Source of the DNA: Sphingorhabdus sp. EL138
Lineage (GTDB): Bacteria > Pseudomonadota > Alphaproteobacteria > Sphingomonadales > Sphingomonadaceae
Assembly (NCBI RefSeq): GCF_945890115.1
Contig: NZ_CAMDCK010000003.1
Coordinates: 62,001-126,000 of the forward strand
DNA length: 64,000 bases
Direction: 5' to 3'
The position numbers were made by a program, and so were the translations under genes. Position 1 is the stretch's first letter, and every line of letters begins with the position of its first letter. Below, one piece after another: positions 39,212-49,985 of this stretch. The notes beneath the pieces were generated by a model. It made no database searches. It worked only from the letters and a program-made list of their open reading frames with translations, and was not told the DNA's origin.

Positions 39212-40777
39212 TTATGCAAGCGCCTCGGCGATGAGCTCGCGGCTATTGGCCAAGCCATAAAGCGCAATGAAGCTGCCCATGCGCGGTCCGGCGCTTGAAC
39301 CCAAAAGCGTTTCGTACAAGGCCTTGAACCAGTCGCGCAGATTTTCAAATCCGCCCTCTTTGCCGATTTCATAGACGATATTCTGAATATCCTCGGCGCT
39401 GGCATCGGCGGGCAATTGCGCCAGCCGCGCGTCCAATGTTTGCAAGGCCGCAATCTCGACGCCTTCGGGCTTACGCTTGTGCAGCGTCGGCGCGACGAAA
39501 TCGCGGTTATAGGCAAGCGCAATCGGGATCAATTCGGCCAGTTCCGGCGCGTTTTCCGGCGAGACATTATGGGCATAATTGCCAAGATAGGCCCAAACCT
39601 GCGCCTCGGTGGCGCCTGCCCCCATCACGCCGACAAGGTTGAGCAACAGGCCGAATGTCACTGGCGGCTGCCCCGTCGGCACTTGGCCATTGTGGACATG
39701 GTGCACAGGGTTGCCCAGCCGCTTTTCAATGGGTTGGTCATGCCATTGCGCGCGGAACTGGAAATATTCGTCCACAGCCTTTGGCACGACGCCCAAATGC
39801 AGTTGCTTGGCGCTTTTGGGTTCGCGAAAAGCGTAAAAGGCAACGCTGTTTTCGGTGCCATATTTCAACCAATCCTCCAGCGCGAGGCCATTGCCCTTGG
39901 ACTTGGAAATCTTCTCGCCCTTTTCATCGAGGAACATTTCGTAAATCAGGCTTTCGGGCGGCCGTCCGCCCAGTACGCGCGCGATTTTGCCCGACTGCAC
40001 GCCGCTGTCGGTCAAATCCTTGCCATACATTTCATAATCGACGCCCAACGCGACCCAGCGCATCGCCCAGTCGACCTTCCATTGTAGCTTTGACTGGCCG
40101 CCCAGAACCGATTGCGTGACCATGTCGCCATCATCATCGAAACGGATAAGGCCAGCCTCGGCATCGATAACCTCAACCGGCACCTGAAGCACAACGCCGC
40201 TCTTTGCGCTGATCGGCAATATCGGCGAATAGGTCGCGGCCCGTTCCTTGCGCAACGTCGGCAACATGATGTCCATTATGCCCTGATAATTGCGCAGCAC
40301 ATTTTTCAAGGCATCGTCAAACGCGCCGCTTTCATATTGCGACGATGAGGAGATGAATTCATATTCAAAACCAAACTGGTCCAGAAAATCGCGCAGCATC
40401 GCATTATTATGCGCGGCAAAGCTTTCGAACTTTTCAAACGGATCGGGGATGCGCGACAAGGGCTTGCCCAAATGTTCGGCGAGCATTGCTTGGTTGGGCA
40501 CATTGTCCGGCACCTTGCGCAGGCCATCCATATCGTCCGAAAATTCGATCAAGCGCGACGGCGCATCGGACAGGGTCTGGAACGCATTGCGCACCATCGT
40601 CGTGCGCAGCACTTCGTTAAAGGTGCCGATATGCGGCAAGCCCGACGGGCCATAGCCACATTCGAAGACAATCGCCTGACCATCGGCCTTGCCATGGGGA
40701 TAGCGTTTCAGCAAACGCCGCGCCTCTTCATAAGGCCAGGCTTTTGATGCCAATGCTATGTCCCGGTGGTCAGTCAC
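39212..40777 (-). CDS. lysS: Lysine--tRNA ligase, class I
   Basis: ECGYGPSGLPHIGTFNE (HIGH-type), GEKISKSKGNGL (KMSKS-type), LysK-like; GTG start at 40777 suggested (VTDHRDIALASKAWPYEEA). Confidence 0.9.
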   Translation of the reverse strand: MTDHRDIALASKAWPYEEARRLLKRYPHGKADGQAIVFECGYGPSGLPHIGTFNEVLRTTMVRNAFQTLSDAPSRLIEFSDDMDGLRKVPDNVPNQAMLAEHLGKPLSRIPDPFEKFESFAAHNNAMLRDFLDQFGFEYEFISSSSQYESGAFDDALKNVLRNYQGIMDIMLPTLRKERAATYSPILPISAKSGVVLQVPVEVIDAEAGLIRFDDDGDMVTQSVLGGQSKLQWKVDWAMRWVALGVDYEMYGKDLTDSGVQSGKIARVLGGRPPESLIYEMFLDEKGEKISKSKGNGLALEDWLKYGTENSVAFYAFREPKSAKQLHLGVVPKAVDEYFQFRAQWHDQPIEKRLGNPVHHVHNGQVPTGQPPVTFGLLLNLVGVMGAGATEAQVWAYLGNYAHNVSPENAPELAELIPIALAYNRDFVAPTLHKRKPEGVEIAALQTLDARLAQLPADASAEDIQNIVYEIGKEGGFENLRDWFKALYETLLGSSAGPRMGSFIALYGLANSRELIAEALA

Positions 40778-40815
40778 ATGTTGCTCTTTCGTTCCAAATA
40801 CGCCTATCAGGGCTG

Positions 40816-43551
40816 ATGGAAACTCCACTAGCCTTTCCTGCGCTCCATGCAAGCCATGCCGGTATTTGGATGGGCAACAGCGACGGGCATCTGCAAACCA
40901 TAAGCAAAGGCGAGGCGGCGGGCCGCGCGGCGGAAACGCCGATGGTCATGCTGAATGCGCCCTTGGTCGCACAAAGGCTTGGCTATCCCGATTTGTCAGG
41001 GCTAGACCTTCTGGAGCTATATGCCTTTGTCTATCCGGCGCGCTTTGCCGTGCCGACGCCGAAGGGACTGGCGAAGACCTTAGACTTGCCAGCGCCCGCA
41101 ACAGACCAAGAGGTTCCGTTGTTCTTACTGCGCGCCACGCGCAAGTTGCTGTCGGTGCTCGGCGACCCAGATTGGGCCGAACGCGAAGGCGCGTGGGATT
41201 CGGCGCAAGCGTTGATGCGGCTGCGTTGGCCATGGGCCAATCTGGTGCTGGCCGCACTCAAAAAGCCCGAGCGCCCTGAACGCTGGCTGTTCAGCCGCTT
41301 GCCCGAATGGGAGGAAGCCGCACCGCGCACCCCGCCCCGCGTCGTGACGTTACAGGCCGATGCCGTGCAAGAACGCTTGGCATCTTTGGTCGGCGGCTCT
41401 GCAGAAACGCGGCAGGGCCAGCGCGATTTTGCGCAAGCGGCGGCGGACATTTTCGCGCCGCGCAAGGGCAAGGGCGAACCGCATATGCTGCTGGCGGAGG
41501 CTGGCACGGGTATTGGCAAGACGCTGGGTTATCTGGCCCCTGCCAGCCTGTGGGCGACCGCCGCCGATGGCACAGTGTGGATTTCCACCTTTACCAAGGC
41601 GCTGCAACGGCAATTGGTGCGCGAGGCAAAGCGCATTTACCCCGAACATGCAACATTCAAATCCAAGGTCGTGGTCCGCAAGGGGCGCGAAAATTATCTG
41701 TGCCTTCTGAATCTGGAGGATGCCTTGCAAGGCGGCTTTGCCGGACGTGCGGCCATCCTTGCGCATTTGGTCGCGCGCTGGGCGGCTTATTCGCATGATG
41801 GTGATATGATCGGCGGCGATTTGCCCGGCTGGTTGCCGACCTTGTTCCGGCGCAATGGCTCTACCGCTTTGACCGACCGGCGCGGCGAATGCATTTATGC
41901 CGGATGCCCGCATTATAAAAAATGCTTCATTGAACGCGCTGCGCGGTCGTCGGTGCAGGCCGAACTCGTTATCGCCAATCACGCTTTGATGATGGTCAAC
42001 GCCGCGCGCGGACGGGACGAACAGAACCGGCCAAGCCGGATCATTTTTGATGAAGGTCATCATCTGTTTGATGCCGCTGATTCCATGTTTGCCGCCGCGC
42101 TGACGGGTCAAGAAACGATTGAGTTGCGCCGCTGGGTCATTGGTCCCGAAGGCAAAGCGCGCGGGCGGCGGCGCGGGCTTTCGGCGCGGCTGGCCGATGT
42201 TGCGTCTTATGATGAAGAGGGCGGCTTGGCCATTGAAATGGCGCGCGTCGCTGCTGAGGCTTTGCCCGGCGACGGATGGCTTGCGCGTTTGGCCGAGGGC
42301 ATGCCGTCCGGGCCAATCGAACGATTATTGGCCGCGATCCGCGCGATGGTATTTGCCCGCGACGAAAGCAATGCGACCGAAAGCGGCTATGGGCTGGAGA
42401 CCGAGCTTGCCGACCCTGACCCGCGCGTCATTGACGCCGCCGCCGATGCCGCAACCGCCCTAGAAGCTCTGGCAAGGCCGCTGACGGTGCTGGGGCAGCG
42501 ATTGGAGGCGATGATAGCCGACCCGCCCGATTGGCTCGATGGCAGCGCCCGTGCACGCGTGGAAGGGGCAACCGCAGGCCTAAGCTGGCGCATCGACACA
42601 TTGCGCGCCTGGATATCGATGTTGGCGCGCGCCGTTGGCCCTGTTGACCCCGAATATGTCGACTGGCTGGCGATTGACCGGTTTGAAGGGCGCGAAATGG
42701 ATATTGGCATGCACCGCCGATGGCTCGACCCCATGAAACCCGTGGCGGAAATCGTGCTGAAGCCAAGCCATGGCGTGCTGGCCACCTCAGCAACCTTGCG
42801 CAGTGGCGGCGACTGGCAAAATGCCGAGGCGCGGACCGGGGCAAGTCATCTGGATAAGCCAGCGACGCATTTTTCGGCGATCAGCCCGTTTGACTATAAA
42901 GCGCAGGCCGAAGTCCTGATCGTCACCGACATTAAAAAGGGCGATGCGGCCGCCTTGGCCGGGGCTTATGCCGCGTTGATCACCGCGTCCGGCGGCGGCG
43001 TGCTCGGCCTATTTACCGCGATACGGCGCTTGCGTTCTACTTATGCGCGCATCGCCGACCGCTTGGCCCGCGACGGTCTGCCTTTATATGCGCAACATGT
43101 GGACCCCATTGATACCGGAACACTGGTCGACATATTCCGCGATGACCCCCATGCAAGCTTGCTTGGCACCGACGCCCTGCGCGACGGGGTGGACGTTCCT
43201 GGCCATTCGCTGCGGATGGTGGTCATGGAGCAAATTCCGTGGCCCCGCCCTGACATATTACACCGCGCGCGGCGTTTGAAACATGGCGGTATGGAATATG
43301 ATGACCGCATCATCCGCGCAAAAATGGCGCAGGCCTTTGGCCGCCTGATCCGCAGCGCCAAGGACAAAGGCCATTTTGTGCTGCTGTCATCGGCGGTACC
43401 AAGCCGGCTGCTGTCCGCATTCCCGCCGGGCACACCCATTCGCCGGGTGACGTTGGAGGAAGCGGTGAATTCTGTGAAATCAGGTCTTTCGTCTGACACA
43501 AATTTACGGCAGGACACAATAGACACGTTGGAAGCGAGCAACCCGATTTGA
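40816..43551 (+). CDS. ATP-dependent DNA helicase, DinG/Rad3-like
   Basis: EAGTGIGKTLGYLAPA; CIYAGCPHYKKCFIERA (Fe-S cysteines); IIFDEGHHLFDAAD; AFGRLIRSAKDKG. Confidence 0.9.
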   Translation: METPLAFPALHASHAGIWMGNSDGHLQTISKGEAAGRAAETPMVMLNAPLVAQRLGYPDLSGLDLLELYAFVYPARFAVPTPKGLAKTLDLPAPATDQEVPLFLLRATRKLLSVLGDPDWAEREGAWDSAQALMRLRWPWANLVLAALKKPERPERWLFSRLPEWEEAAPRTPPRVVTLQADAVQERLASLVGGSAETRQGQRDFAQAAADIFAPRKGKGEPHMLLAEAGTGIGKTLGYLAPASLWATAADGTVWISTFTKALQRQLVREAKRIYPEHATFKSKVVVRKGRENYLCLLNLEDALQGGFAGRAAILAHLVARWAAYSHDGDMIGGDLPGWLPTLFRRNGSTALTDRRGECIYAGCPHYKKCFIERAARSSVQAELVIANHALMMVNAARGRDEQNRPSRIIFDEGHHLFDAADSMFAAALTGQETIELRRWVIGPEGKARGRRRGLSARLADVASYDEEGGLAIEMARVAAEALPGDGWLARLAEGMPSGPIERLLAAIRAMVFARDESNATESGYGLETELADPDPRVIDAAADAATALEALARPLTVLGQRLEAMIADPPDWLDGSARARVEGATAGLSWRIDTLRAWISMLARAVGPVDPEYVDWLAIDRFEGREMDIGMHRRWLDPMKPVAEIVLKPSHGVLATSATLRSGGDWQNAEARTGASHLDKPATHFSAISPFDYKAQAEVLIVTDIKKGDAAALAGAYAALITASGGGVLGLFTAIRRLRSTYARIADRLARDGLPLYAQHVDPIDTGTLVDIFRDDPHASLLGTDALRDGVDVPGHSLRMVVMEQIPWPRPDILHRARRLKHGGMEYDDRIIRAKMAQAFGRLIRSAKDKGHFVLLSSAVPSRLLSAFPPGTPIRRVTLEEAVNSVKSGLSSDTNLRQDTIDTLEASNPI

Positions 43552-44093
43552 CCTTCACCCTTACCTTGTTCCGCCATGCCAAATCGAGTTGGGATGACGC
43601 CGTCCCGCGCGACTTTGACCGTCCGCTTAATAAGCGCGGCGAAAGGGCGGCGATCACCATGGGCGTCTGGGTAAAACGCAATGGTTTGACCTTTGACCAT
43701 GTGGTTGCAAGTCCCGCCGTGCGCGTGATTGATACCATTGATCAATTTGTAAAGGGCACCGGCGGACGCATGGAGCCCAATTGGGACCGCCGTATTTATC
43801 TGGCGTCCTCTGCGACGTTGATGGACGTGCTGCGCGATCAGGCCGACGAACATAAAAATCTTTTGATGGTCGGGCATAATCCGGGGCTAGAGGATCTTGT
43901 GTTCGACATTTGCCCCGATGATGGCAGTTCCCCTTTACGCGATTTGGTGTGGGAGAAATATCCCACAGCCGCCATTGCGCGGTTGGCGTTGAACATCACG
44001 CGTTGGGCCGATGTTGATCGCAAATGTGGGCAGCTCACGCACTTCATCCGGCCCCGTGATCTCGACCCCGAACTCGGACCCGAGGACGAATGA
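43548..44093 (+). CDS. SixA-like histidine phosphatase
   Basis: TLTLFRHAKSSWDD; MVGHNPGLEDLV. Confidence 0.88.
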   Translation: MTFTLTLFRHAKSSWDDAVPRDFDRPLNKRGERAAITMGVWVKRNGLTFDHVVASPAVRVIDTIDQFVKGTGGRMEPNWDRRIYLASSATLMDVLRDQADEHKNLLMVGHNPGLEDLVFDICPDDGSSPLRDLVWEKYPTAAIARLALNITRWADVDRKCGQLTHFIRPRDLDPELGPEDE

Positions 44094-44611
44094 CACCCAT
44101 TTTGTGGCGCACGGCCGATGCCGGTGATGCCGAAGCGCTCGCGTATTTGGGTGCGGCGACTTTCATGACAACTTTCGCCTTTGACCATCCCGGCCAAGCG
44201 ATGATGGAACATCTGCGGCACGCACATAGCGCCGAATATTATGCTTCCGCGCTCCGCGATCCGGCTTATGATATCTTGCTGGGCGAAACCCCGCTTGGCG
44301 CGCCTGTCGGCTATGCCATGGTCACGCCGCCGTCCCATCCTGCGTTGCAGCAAGATGGCGACATCGAACTGAAACGCATCTATTTGCTGGCACCTTGGCA
44401 AGGCAGTGGTAACGGCAAAGACCTGTTAGAGCGGGTTTTTGCAGTGGCCGAAAAACGCCTGGCACAACGCCTATTGCTGTCCGTCTACGAAAAAAATGTC
44501 CGCGCCATTGGCTTTTACGAACGGGCCGGCTTTGCGGCGATTGGTGAAACGGTCTTCATGGTCGGCCCAGTGCCATTCCGCGACTTGGTCTACGCCCAGA
44601 ATATGGATTAG
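44090..44611 (+). CDS. GNAT family N-acetyltransferase
   Basis: [47 protein letters not shown]. Confidence 0.87.
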   Translation: MTPILWRTADAGDAEALAYLGAATFMTTFAFDHPGQAMMEHLRHAHSAEYYASALRDPAYDILLGETPLGAPVGYAMVTPPSHPALQQDGDIELKRIYLLAPWQGSGNGKDLLERVFAVAEKRLAQRLLLSVYEKNVRAIGFYERAGFAAIGETVFMVGPVPFRDLVYAQNMD

Positions 44612-44973
44612 GCCGCCGCCAAAGCAGACGCCAGTCGGTCGCGCACCGCCTGCAAAGGGCCAAAGTCAAACGCCGCAACGGGCGATTGCATGGGCGCTGG
44701 CGTAGGTGCCTGCGCAGGCGCCGGCTGTGCCCCGCCTTCCGTCAGAAAACGGCGCGCGCCCTTCACGGTATAGCCTTCTTCATATAATAAGCGGTGGATG
44801 CTGAGCAGCAGGGCCACATCTTCGGGGCGATATAGCCGCCGGCCACCCGCCCGCGTAAGCGGCTTCAACATGGGAAATTGTTCTTCCCAATAACGCAATA
44901 CATGGGTGCGAACGCCCAAAGCCTCTGCCATTTCACCAATATTACGGAAGGCATCGGCCGATTTTTCACGCAT
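44608..44973 (-). CDS. MerR family transcriptional regulator
   Basis: [48 protein letters not shown]. Confidence 0.9.
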   Translation of the reverse strand: MREKSADAFRNIGEMAEALGVRTHVLRYWEEQFPMLKPLTRAGGRRLYRPEDVALLLSIHRLLYEEGYTVKGARRFLTEGGAQPAPAQAPTPAPMQSPVAAFDFGPLQAVRDRLASALAAA

Positions 44974-44978
44974 GAAAG

Positions 44979-45269
44979 TTATTTAACCTTTTGACGCATG
45001 CCTTGGCTTGCACGGAATGTAAGAACCCGGCGCGGCGTGATTGGCACTTCCACACCCGTTTTCGGGTTGCGTCCGATACGCTCGGATTTGTCCCGAAGAA
45101 CAAAGGTGCCAAAACCAGAAATTTTGACATTGTCACCATTCAGTAAAGCAGTGGTCATATGGTTAAGTATTGATTCGACCATCGCGGCGGCGTCCGCGCG
45201 CGACAAACCGATTTGACGGTTAAGCATCTCGGCCAAATCGGCACGTGTTAATGTTCCTGCTTCAGCCAT
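44979..45269 (-). CDS. ihfA: Integration host factor subunit alpha
   Basis: [28 protein letters not shown]...[41 protein letters not shown]. Confidence 0.93.
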   Translation of the reverse strand: MAEAGTLTRADLAEMLNRQIGLSRADAAAMVESILNHMTTALLNGDNVKISGFGTFVLRDKSERIGRNPKTGVEVPITPRRVLTFRASQGMRQKVK

Positions 45270-45355
45270 ATTCGTCTCCGGACCTCGACTTGTATTGGTA
45301 AAATAAGACCATACATTAGAATTTCAATTTGTAAAATAGTGATGTTATCGGAAAT

Positions 45356-46324
45356 CTACATCCGTATGATGGATGCGCCCCAGGTGAATCCACCACCCAT
45401 TGCTTCCAAAACAACAATGTCCCCTATTTTGATCCGGCCATCGCGCACCGCGACATCTAAGGCCAATGGAACCGACGCTGCCGATGTATTTGCATGCTGA
45501 TCAACGGTGAGGACAACTTTGCTGGGATCGAGCGCCAGCTTCTTGGCCGTTGCCTCAATAATCCGGGCATTTGCCTGATGCGGAACGACCCAATCGATAT
45601 CGGCTGGCGTCAATTCTGTCGCGGCCAGCACCTCATGCAATACATTGGTGAGATTGGTCACGGCATGGCGGAACACCTCGCGTCCCTTCATCCGCAATTT
45701 GCCGACGGTGCCCGTCGTGGATGGACCGCCATCGACATATAATAATGCATTATGTTGGCCATCGGCATGCAATTTGGTCGCCAGCGCGCCGCGCGTTCCC
45801 ACTTCGCCTGACAACACAACCGCGCCAGCGCCGTCGCCAAATAATACGCAAGTCGTGCGGTCTTCCCAGTCCAATATGCGGCTAAAGGTTTCGGCCCCGA
45901 TGACCAATGCATTATGGGCGGACCCTGCGCGGATCATGCTTTCCGCGACGGAAAAGGCATAGAGGAAGCCCGAGCACACCGCTGCCACATCAAAGGCAAC
46001 GCCGCCATTGCAGCCAAGCGCATGTTGCACAATGGTGGCAGAAGCAGGAAATGTCTGGTCGGGCGTTGCGGTCGCCAAAATGATCAGATCAATGTCACAG
46101 GCCGACATGCCAGCCGCGTCCAGCGCCCGGCGCGATGCTTCGATTGCGAGGCTGGAGGTTGTTTCATCAGGCTCGGCAATGTGCCGGAACTTTATACCTG
46201 TCCGCTCGGTAATCCATTCGTCGGTCGTATCGACCTTATTGGCCAGATCTGCGTTCGACACGCGGTTGCGTGGAAGCGCCGACCCAGTGCCCTTGATAAC
46301 GGCACGAAGAGCGACTTCGGTCAC
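45356..46324 (-). CDS. fabH: Beta-ketoacyl-ACP synthase III
   Basis: [67 protein letters not shown]. Confidence 0.95.
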   Translation of the reverse strand: MTEVALRAVIKGTGSALPRNRVSNADLANKVDTTDEWITERTGIKFRHIAEPDETTSSLAIEASRRALDAAGMSACDIDLIILATATPDQTFPASATIVQHALGCNGGVAFDVAAVCSGFLYAFSVAESMIRAGSAHNALVIGAETFSRILDWEDRTTCVLFGDGAGAVVLSGEVGTRGALATKLHADGQHNALLYVDGGPSTTGTVGKLRMKGREVFRHAVTNLTNVLHEVLAATELTPADIDWVVPHQANARIIEATAKKLALDPSKVVLTVDQHANTSAASVPLALDVAVRDGRIKIGDIVVLEAMGGGFTWGASIIRM

Positions 46325-47346
46325 GCGGCCTGTATCCGCGCAAGATCTTGCGTGATGCGCGCCGTGATATCTTCTTCAACCAATCTGGCAGCCACCTCGA
46401 CGGCATGGGCCACGCCCTTGATGTTGGCGCTGCCATGGCTTTTGACGACCACACCATTCAACCCCAGGAACACCGCGCCATTATGATTATTGGGGTCAAG
46501 ATGATGCCGCAGCAATTCGGTGGCGGGACGCGAAACCAGAAATCCGAATTTCGAACGGATGGAGCTGGTGAACGCCCGGCGCAAAAGATCGGTTACGAAA
46601 CGGGCCGTGCCTTCGATCGATTTCAACGCGATGTTGCCCGTGAAACCATCGCAGACCACAACATCGCATTCGCCGCGGTTAATCTTGTCGGCCTCAACAA
46701 AGCCTTGAAAATCCATATGCAGGGCGGTTGCATCGCGTAAATGCTGCGCCGCGTCCCGCAGTTGATCGGTGCCCTTCATTTCCTCGGTACCGATATTCAA
46801 CAAGCGGACACGCGGGCGGTCAAAGCCGAAGATGATACGCGAATAGGCCGCACCCATGATGGCAAACTGGACAAGGTTTTTCGCCTCACACTCGGTGTTT
46901 GCGCCCAAATCGAGCATCACCACATCTGTGTCTTCAAGCGTTGGCAGCAAGGCGGAAAGTGCTGGCCGGTCGATGCCGGGCATCGTGCGCAGGGCAAGTT
47001 TGGCGGTGGCCATTAAGGCGCCGGTATTGCCGCCGCTCACGGCGGCGCTGGCATGGCCAGACTTCACGGCATTGATGGCCATGCCCATGGAACTGGTCTT
47101 GGCCTTGCGCAAGGCGGCGCTAACCTTGTCATCGGCGGTAATGACAATATCGCTATGCAGGATTTCGGAGGCAGCGCGCAGATTGGGATGCTTAACAAGC
47201 GCAGATTTAATCTGCGTTTCGTCACCTACCAATAAGAATTGGAAGTTTGCATGCCGGTGCCGTGCCAAAGCCGCGCCTGCGACCATCACCGCGACGCCTT
47301 CATCGCCGCCCATCGCGTCAATGGCGATACGCGGTTTCATCGACAC
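46321..47346 (-). CDS. plsX: Phosphate acyltransferase PlsX
   Basis: [54 protein letters not shown]-like [13 protein letters not shown]. Confidence 0.95.
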   Translation of the reverse strand: MSMKPRIAIDAMGGDEGVAVMVAGAALARHRHANFQFLLVGDETQIKSALVKHPNLRAASEILHSDIVITADDKVSAALRKAKTSSMGMAINAVKSGHASAAVSGGNTGALMATAKLALRTMPGIDRPALSALLPTLEDTDVVMLDLGANTECEAKNLVQFAIMGAAYSRIIFGFDRPRVRLLNIGTEEMKGTDQLRDAAQHLRDATALHMDFQGFVEADKINRGECDVVVCDGFTGNIALKSIEGTARFVTDLLRRAFTSSIRSKFGFLVSRPATELLRHHLDPNNHNGAVFLGLNGVVVKSHGSANIKGVAHAVEVAARLVEEDITARITQDLARIQAA

Positions 47347-47368
47347 CAGCTATTCTCCTTGAACAGGA

Positions 47369-47545
47369 TTAGGCGACTGCTACCACTTCGCGGCCATTAT
47401 AATGGCCGCACGCATCGCACAGATGATGTGGACGCTTTAGTTCGCCGCAATTGGCGCATTCTTGGTACGCAGCAACCTTAAGCGAATCATGGCTACGGCG
47501 CATGCCGCGCTTCGAAGGGGATGTTTTTCTTTTGGGGACAGCCAT
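47369..47545 (-). CDS. rpmF: 50S ribosomal protein L32
   Basis: Translated manually: [58 protein letters not shown]; absent from the ORF track because it is only 58 aa. Confidence 0.95.
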   Translation of the reverse strand: MAVPKRKTSPSKRGMRRSHDSLKVAAYQECANCGELKRPHHLCDACGHYNGREVVAVA

Positions 47546-47732
47546 TTCGGCACCTGTTCCATTTCAAAATCAATAAGTTCTAGGCCATGCTAGGCGAAAG
47601 AGATGGTCGTGGCAAGTAATCGCCAGAATCGGCCTCATTCATCCGCACATGTCTGTGTGAGCGGCGCGATATACTTGTTTTTCGGTGCTTTGCAAGCCGA
47701 GAGATAGCAGTTAGGGTTAGGACCACTTAAAT

Positions 47733-47850
47733 GTACCTTCGTGGTTTGAAGCCATACTGTTCAATGCAAGGCGGCAAGCGCAGGGCTTAGTGGTTCTAAG
47801 TCCAAGCTTGCCAACGCGGCAATGGACAAAATGGGTCAAATCCGAAGGAC
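47733..47850. repeat. ~118-bp long imperfect inverted repeat / hairpin element (MITE-like or structured RNA)
   Basis: Left arm gtaccttcgtggtttgaagccatactgttcaatgcaaggcggcaagc pairs with reverse complement of right arm, gtccttcggatttgacccattttgtccattgccgcgttggcaagc; apical ggcttag-tggtt-ctaagtc. Confidence 0.8.
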
Positions 47851-47875
47851 GTCAGCACAAACTGGGAGAGAATAT

Positions 47876-48274
47876 ATGTTAAGTTTACCCGTCACCCTGA
47901 CAATAGCCGCAGGGGCCGCATTGGTGAATATCTGGCTGATGATCCGTTGCGGTCAAGCGCGCACCAAGGAGAGCGTCTCGGTTGGCGATGGCGGCAATGA
48001 ATTTGTCATCCGCCGGATGCGCGCGCACGCGAACTTCGTGGAAAGCGCGCCGTTCATCTTGATCCTGATTGCCGCACTCGAAGCGACAAGCGGAACCAAT
48101 AATTGGCTTTGGGGCCTTGGCCTCGTCTATATCATCGGGCGTTTCGCCCATGGCCTGGGCATGGATGGCGGAGCACTTGGCAAGGGCCGTATGGTCGGCA
48201 CGCTGACCACCATGATTACCTTGCTTGGCCTTGCTGGTTGGGCCTTGTGGAACGTATACGCAGCGGTTCTTTAA
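47876..48274 (+). CDS. MAPEG family membrane protein
   Basis: MLSLPVTLTIAAGAALVNIWLMIRCGQARTKESVSVGDGGNEFVIRRMRAHANFVESAPFILILIAALE. Confidence 0.88.
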   Translation: MLSLPVTLTIAAGAALVNIWLMIRCGQARTKESVSVGDGGNEFVIRRMRAHANFVESAPFILILIAALEATSGTNNWLWGLGLVYIIGRFAHGLGMDGGALGKGRMVGTLTTMITLLGLAGWALWNVYAAVL

Positions 48275-48296
48275 CTGAACCCTGTTTACCGAGCCG

Positions 48297-48986
48297 TTAG
48301 GGTCTCGCCCTCAGCACATCGTCTGCGACAAAGGCGTTGTGCTTGCGTTCATAGCCAAATTGGCTGGTTGGGCCATGGCCGGGGATGAAGGTGACATCAT
48401 CCCCCAATGGCCACAACTTCGTCGTGATCGCGTTGATTAAGTCGGCATGATTGCCGCGTGGGAAATCGGTGCGACCAATCGACCCTTGAAACAGAACATC
48501 GCCCACAATCGCCAGACGGCTGGGTTGATGATGGAAAATGACATGTCCGGGCGTGTGGCCGGGGCAGTGAATAACATCAAGCGTCAGATTGCCGACGGTT
48601 ACAGTGTCGCCGTCGACCAACCAGCGGTCAGGCTCAAAACTATGCGCCTCCATGCCATAACGCGCGCCGTCATCGTCGAGCTTATCGATCCAGAAACGGT
48701 CGTCCTCATGCGGGCCTTCAATCTTCAGGCCCAATTCTTGCGCCAGCATCCCTGCTTGCCCGCAATGGTCGAGATGGCCGTGCGTCACCAATAATTTTTC
48801 CAGCTCGACACCCGTTTGCGCCACCGCAGCCTTTAACTTGTCGAGGTCACCGCCGGGGTCAACCAAAGCGCCCTTGTTCGTTTGCGTGCACCAAAACAGC
48901 GTGCAATTCTGCTGCAATGGGGTGACGGGAATGATCGCGGCCTTTAACGGCGGGGTCATATTGGGCGTGGATGTAACATCTGACAT
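48297..48986 (-). CDS. MBL-fold metallo-hydrolase (glyoxalase II-like)
   Basis: LLVTHGHLDHCGQAG; IHCPGHTPGHVIFHH; VGDVLFQGSIGRTDFPRGNH. Confidence 0.9.
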   Translation of the reverse strand: MSDVTSTPNMTPPLKAAIIPVTPLQQNCTLFWCTQTNKGALVDPGGDLDKLKAAVAQTGVELEKLLVTHGHLDHCGQAGMLAQELGLKIEGPHEDDRFWIDKLDDDGARYGMEAHSFEPDRWLVDGDTVTVGNLTLDVIHCPGHTPGHVIFHHQPSRLAIVGDVLFQGSIGRTDFPRGNHADLINAITTKLWPLGDDVTFIPGHGPTSQFGYERKHNAFVADDVLRARP

Positions 48987-49026
48987 ATCTATTCATGTGC
49001 CGCATGCGCGCAGCGGAGGCAAGCCT

Positions 49027-49662
49027 TCAAAGCCGCCGCCCTGCCCAAACAACCCTGCCGATGATGGCGATGGCAGCGCCGTCCACATCTGGCCAACCGG
49101 GATAGGCAGGATTGTCCGATAACACCGACAAGCGCCCTTTTGGTCGGCTGGCCAGCCGTTTGACCATCAACGCATCCTCCAGCCGGATGACATGAATGCC
49201 GTCGCGCAACGGCCCCGCCGCCGCACGGTTGTCGACCATGATGTCATCGCCATGGTTCAACGTGGGCGACATCGAATCACCCTCTACCTGAATCAATGAC
49301 AGCTTTGCCGGATCCAACCCCTGCTTCCGCAACCATTTTTCGTCAAAACCGATTTTACCAGCGAGCGTTTCGCTACTCGCAATCGCACCGGCCCCCGCCG
49401 ATGCGCCGACCGCAAGCTTGGGAATAAGCCGGATCCCGTTTCTGGTCGCACCCGCGTCCGGCCCACCCAGGACGCTTTCGTCCACACCAAAATATCGCGC
49501 CAATATCCCGCGCTCCGTCTCTGGCAGTTTTTTGGGGGATCCGCGTTTGATAAATTGTTGAATATAAGTGGGATTACGGCCCACCAGTTTCGATAGCCCC
49601 GCAAAATCTTCAGCATTTTCTGCAATCAAGCGCGCCAAAGCAGCCCTTGGGTCTTCCCCCAT
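49027..49662 (-). CDS. HTH / S24-family (LexA-like) transcriptional repressor
   Basis: N-term HTH AGLSKLVGRNPTYIQQFIKRG; VEGDSMSPTLNHGDDIMVDN catalytic Ser; MVKRLASRPKGRLSVLSDNPAY catalytic Lys. Confidence 0.88.
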   Translation of the reverse strand: MGEDPRAALARLIAENAEDFAGLSKLVGRNPTYIQQFIKRGSPKKLPETERGILARYFGVDESVLGGPDAGATRNGIRLIPKLAVGASAGAGAIASSETLAGKIGFDEKWLRKQGLDPAKLSLIQVEGDSMSPTLNHGDDIMVDNRAAAGPLRDGIHVIRLEDALMVKRLASRPKGRLSVLSDNPAYPGWPDVDGAAIAIIGRVVWAGRRL

Positions 49663-49701
49663 TTTGATCCCTCCGGTTCGGTTGGAAATTTCCTAGACTT
49701 G

Positions 49702-49715
49702 TAGGATTTATCCTA
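49702..49715. promoter_or_regulatory. Inverted repeat TAGGAT-TT-ATCCTA in divergent promoter; candidate operator for the S24 repressor
   Basis: taggatttatccta with an additional TCCTA half-site at 49691-49695. Confidence 0.5.
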
Positions 49716-49722
49716 ACACCTT

Positions 49723-49737
49723 GTTCTATATTTGTTC
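49723..49737 (+). promoter_or_regulatory. Candidate LexA (SOS) box GTTC-N7-GTTC
   Basis: GTTCtatatttGTTC: exact match to the direct-repeat operator described for alphaproteobacterial LexA. Confidence 0.6.
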
Positions 49738-49784
49738 TTACTGATTCGGGCAAGCCAATCCGGGTCGAACGTGGAGGAGACAAC

Positions 49785-49985
49785 ATGCACATCACGCGCC
49801 TTATTGAGAGATTTCTTCGGGAACAAGACCTGCCACCCACCAAATTTGGGCGCTTGGCGGCTGGGGATCCACGGCTTGTGCTGGATATCCGCATGGGGCG
49901 GGAAATTAGACCCGAAATGGAGACAAAACTGCGGCAGTTCATGTCCAATTATGGCCAACACACCCACGGCAGGAAAGGCATATGA
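49785..49985 (+). CDS. Small hypothetical protein (66 aa, HTH-like), divergent from S24 repressor
   Basis: MHITRLIERFLREQDLPPTKFGRLAAGDPRLVLDIRMGREIRPEMETKLRQFMSNYGQHTHGRKGI. Confidence 0.65.
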   Translation: MHITRLIERFLREQDLPPTKFGRLAAGDPRLVLDIRMGREIRPEMETKLRQFMSNYGQHTHGRKGI

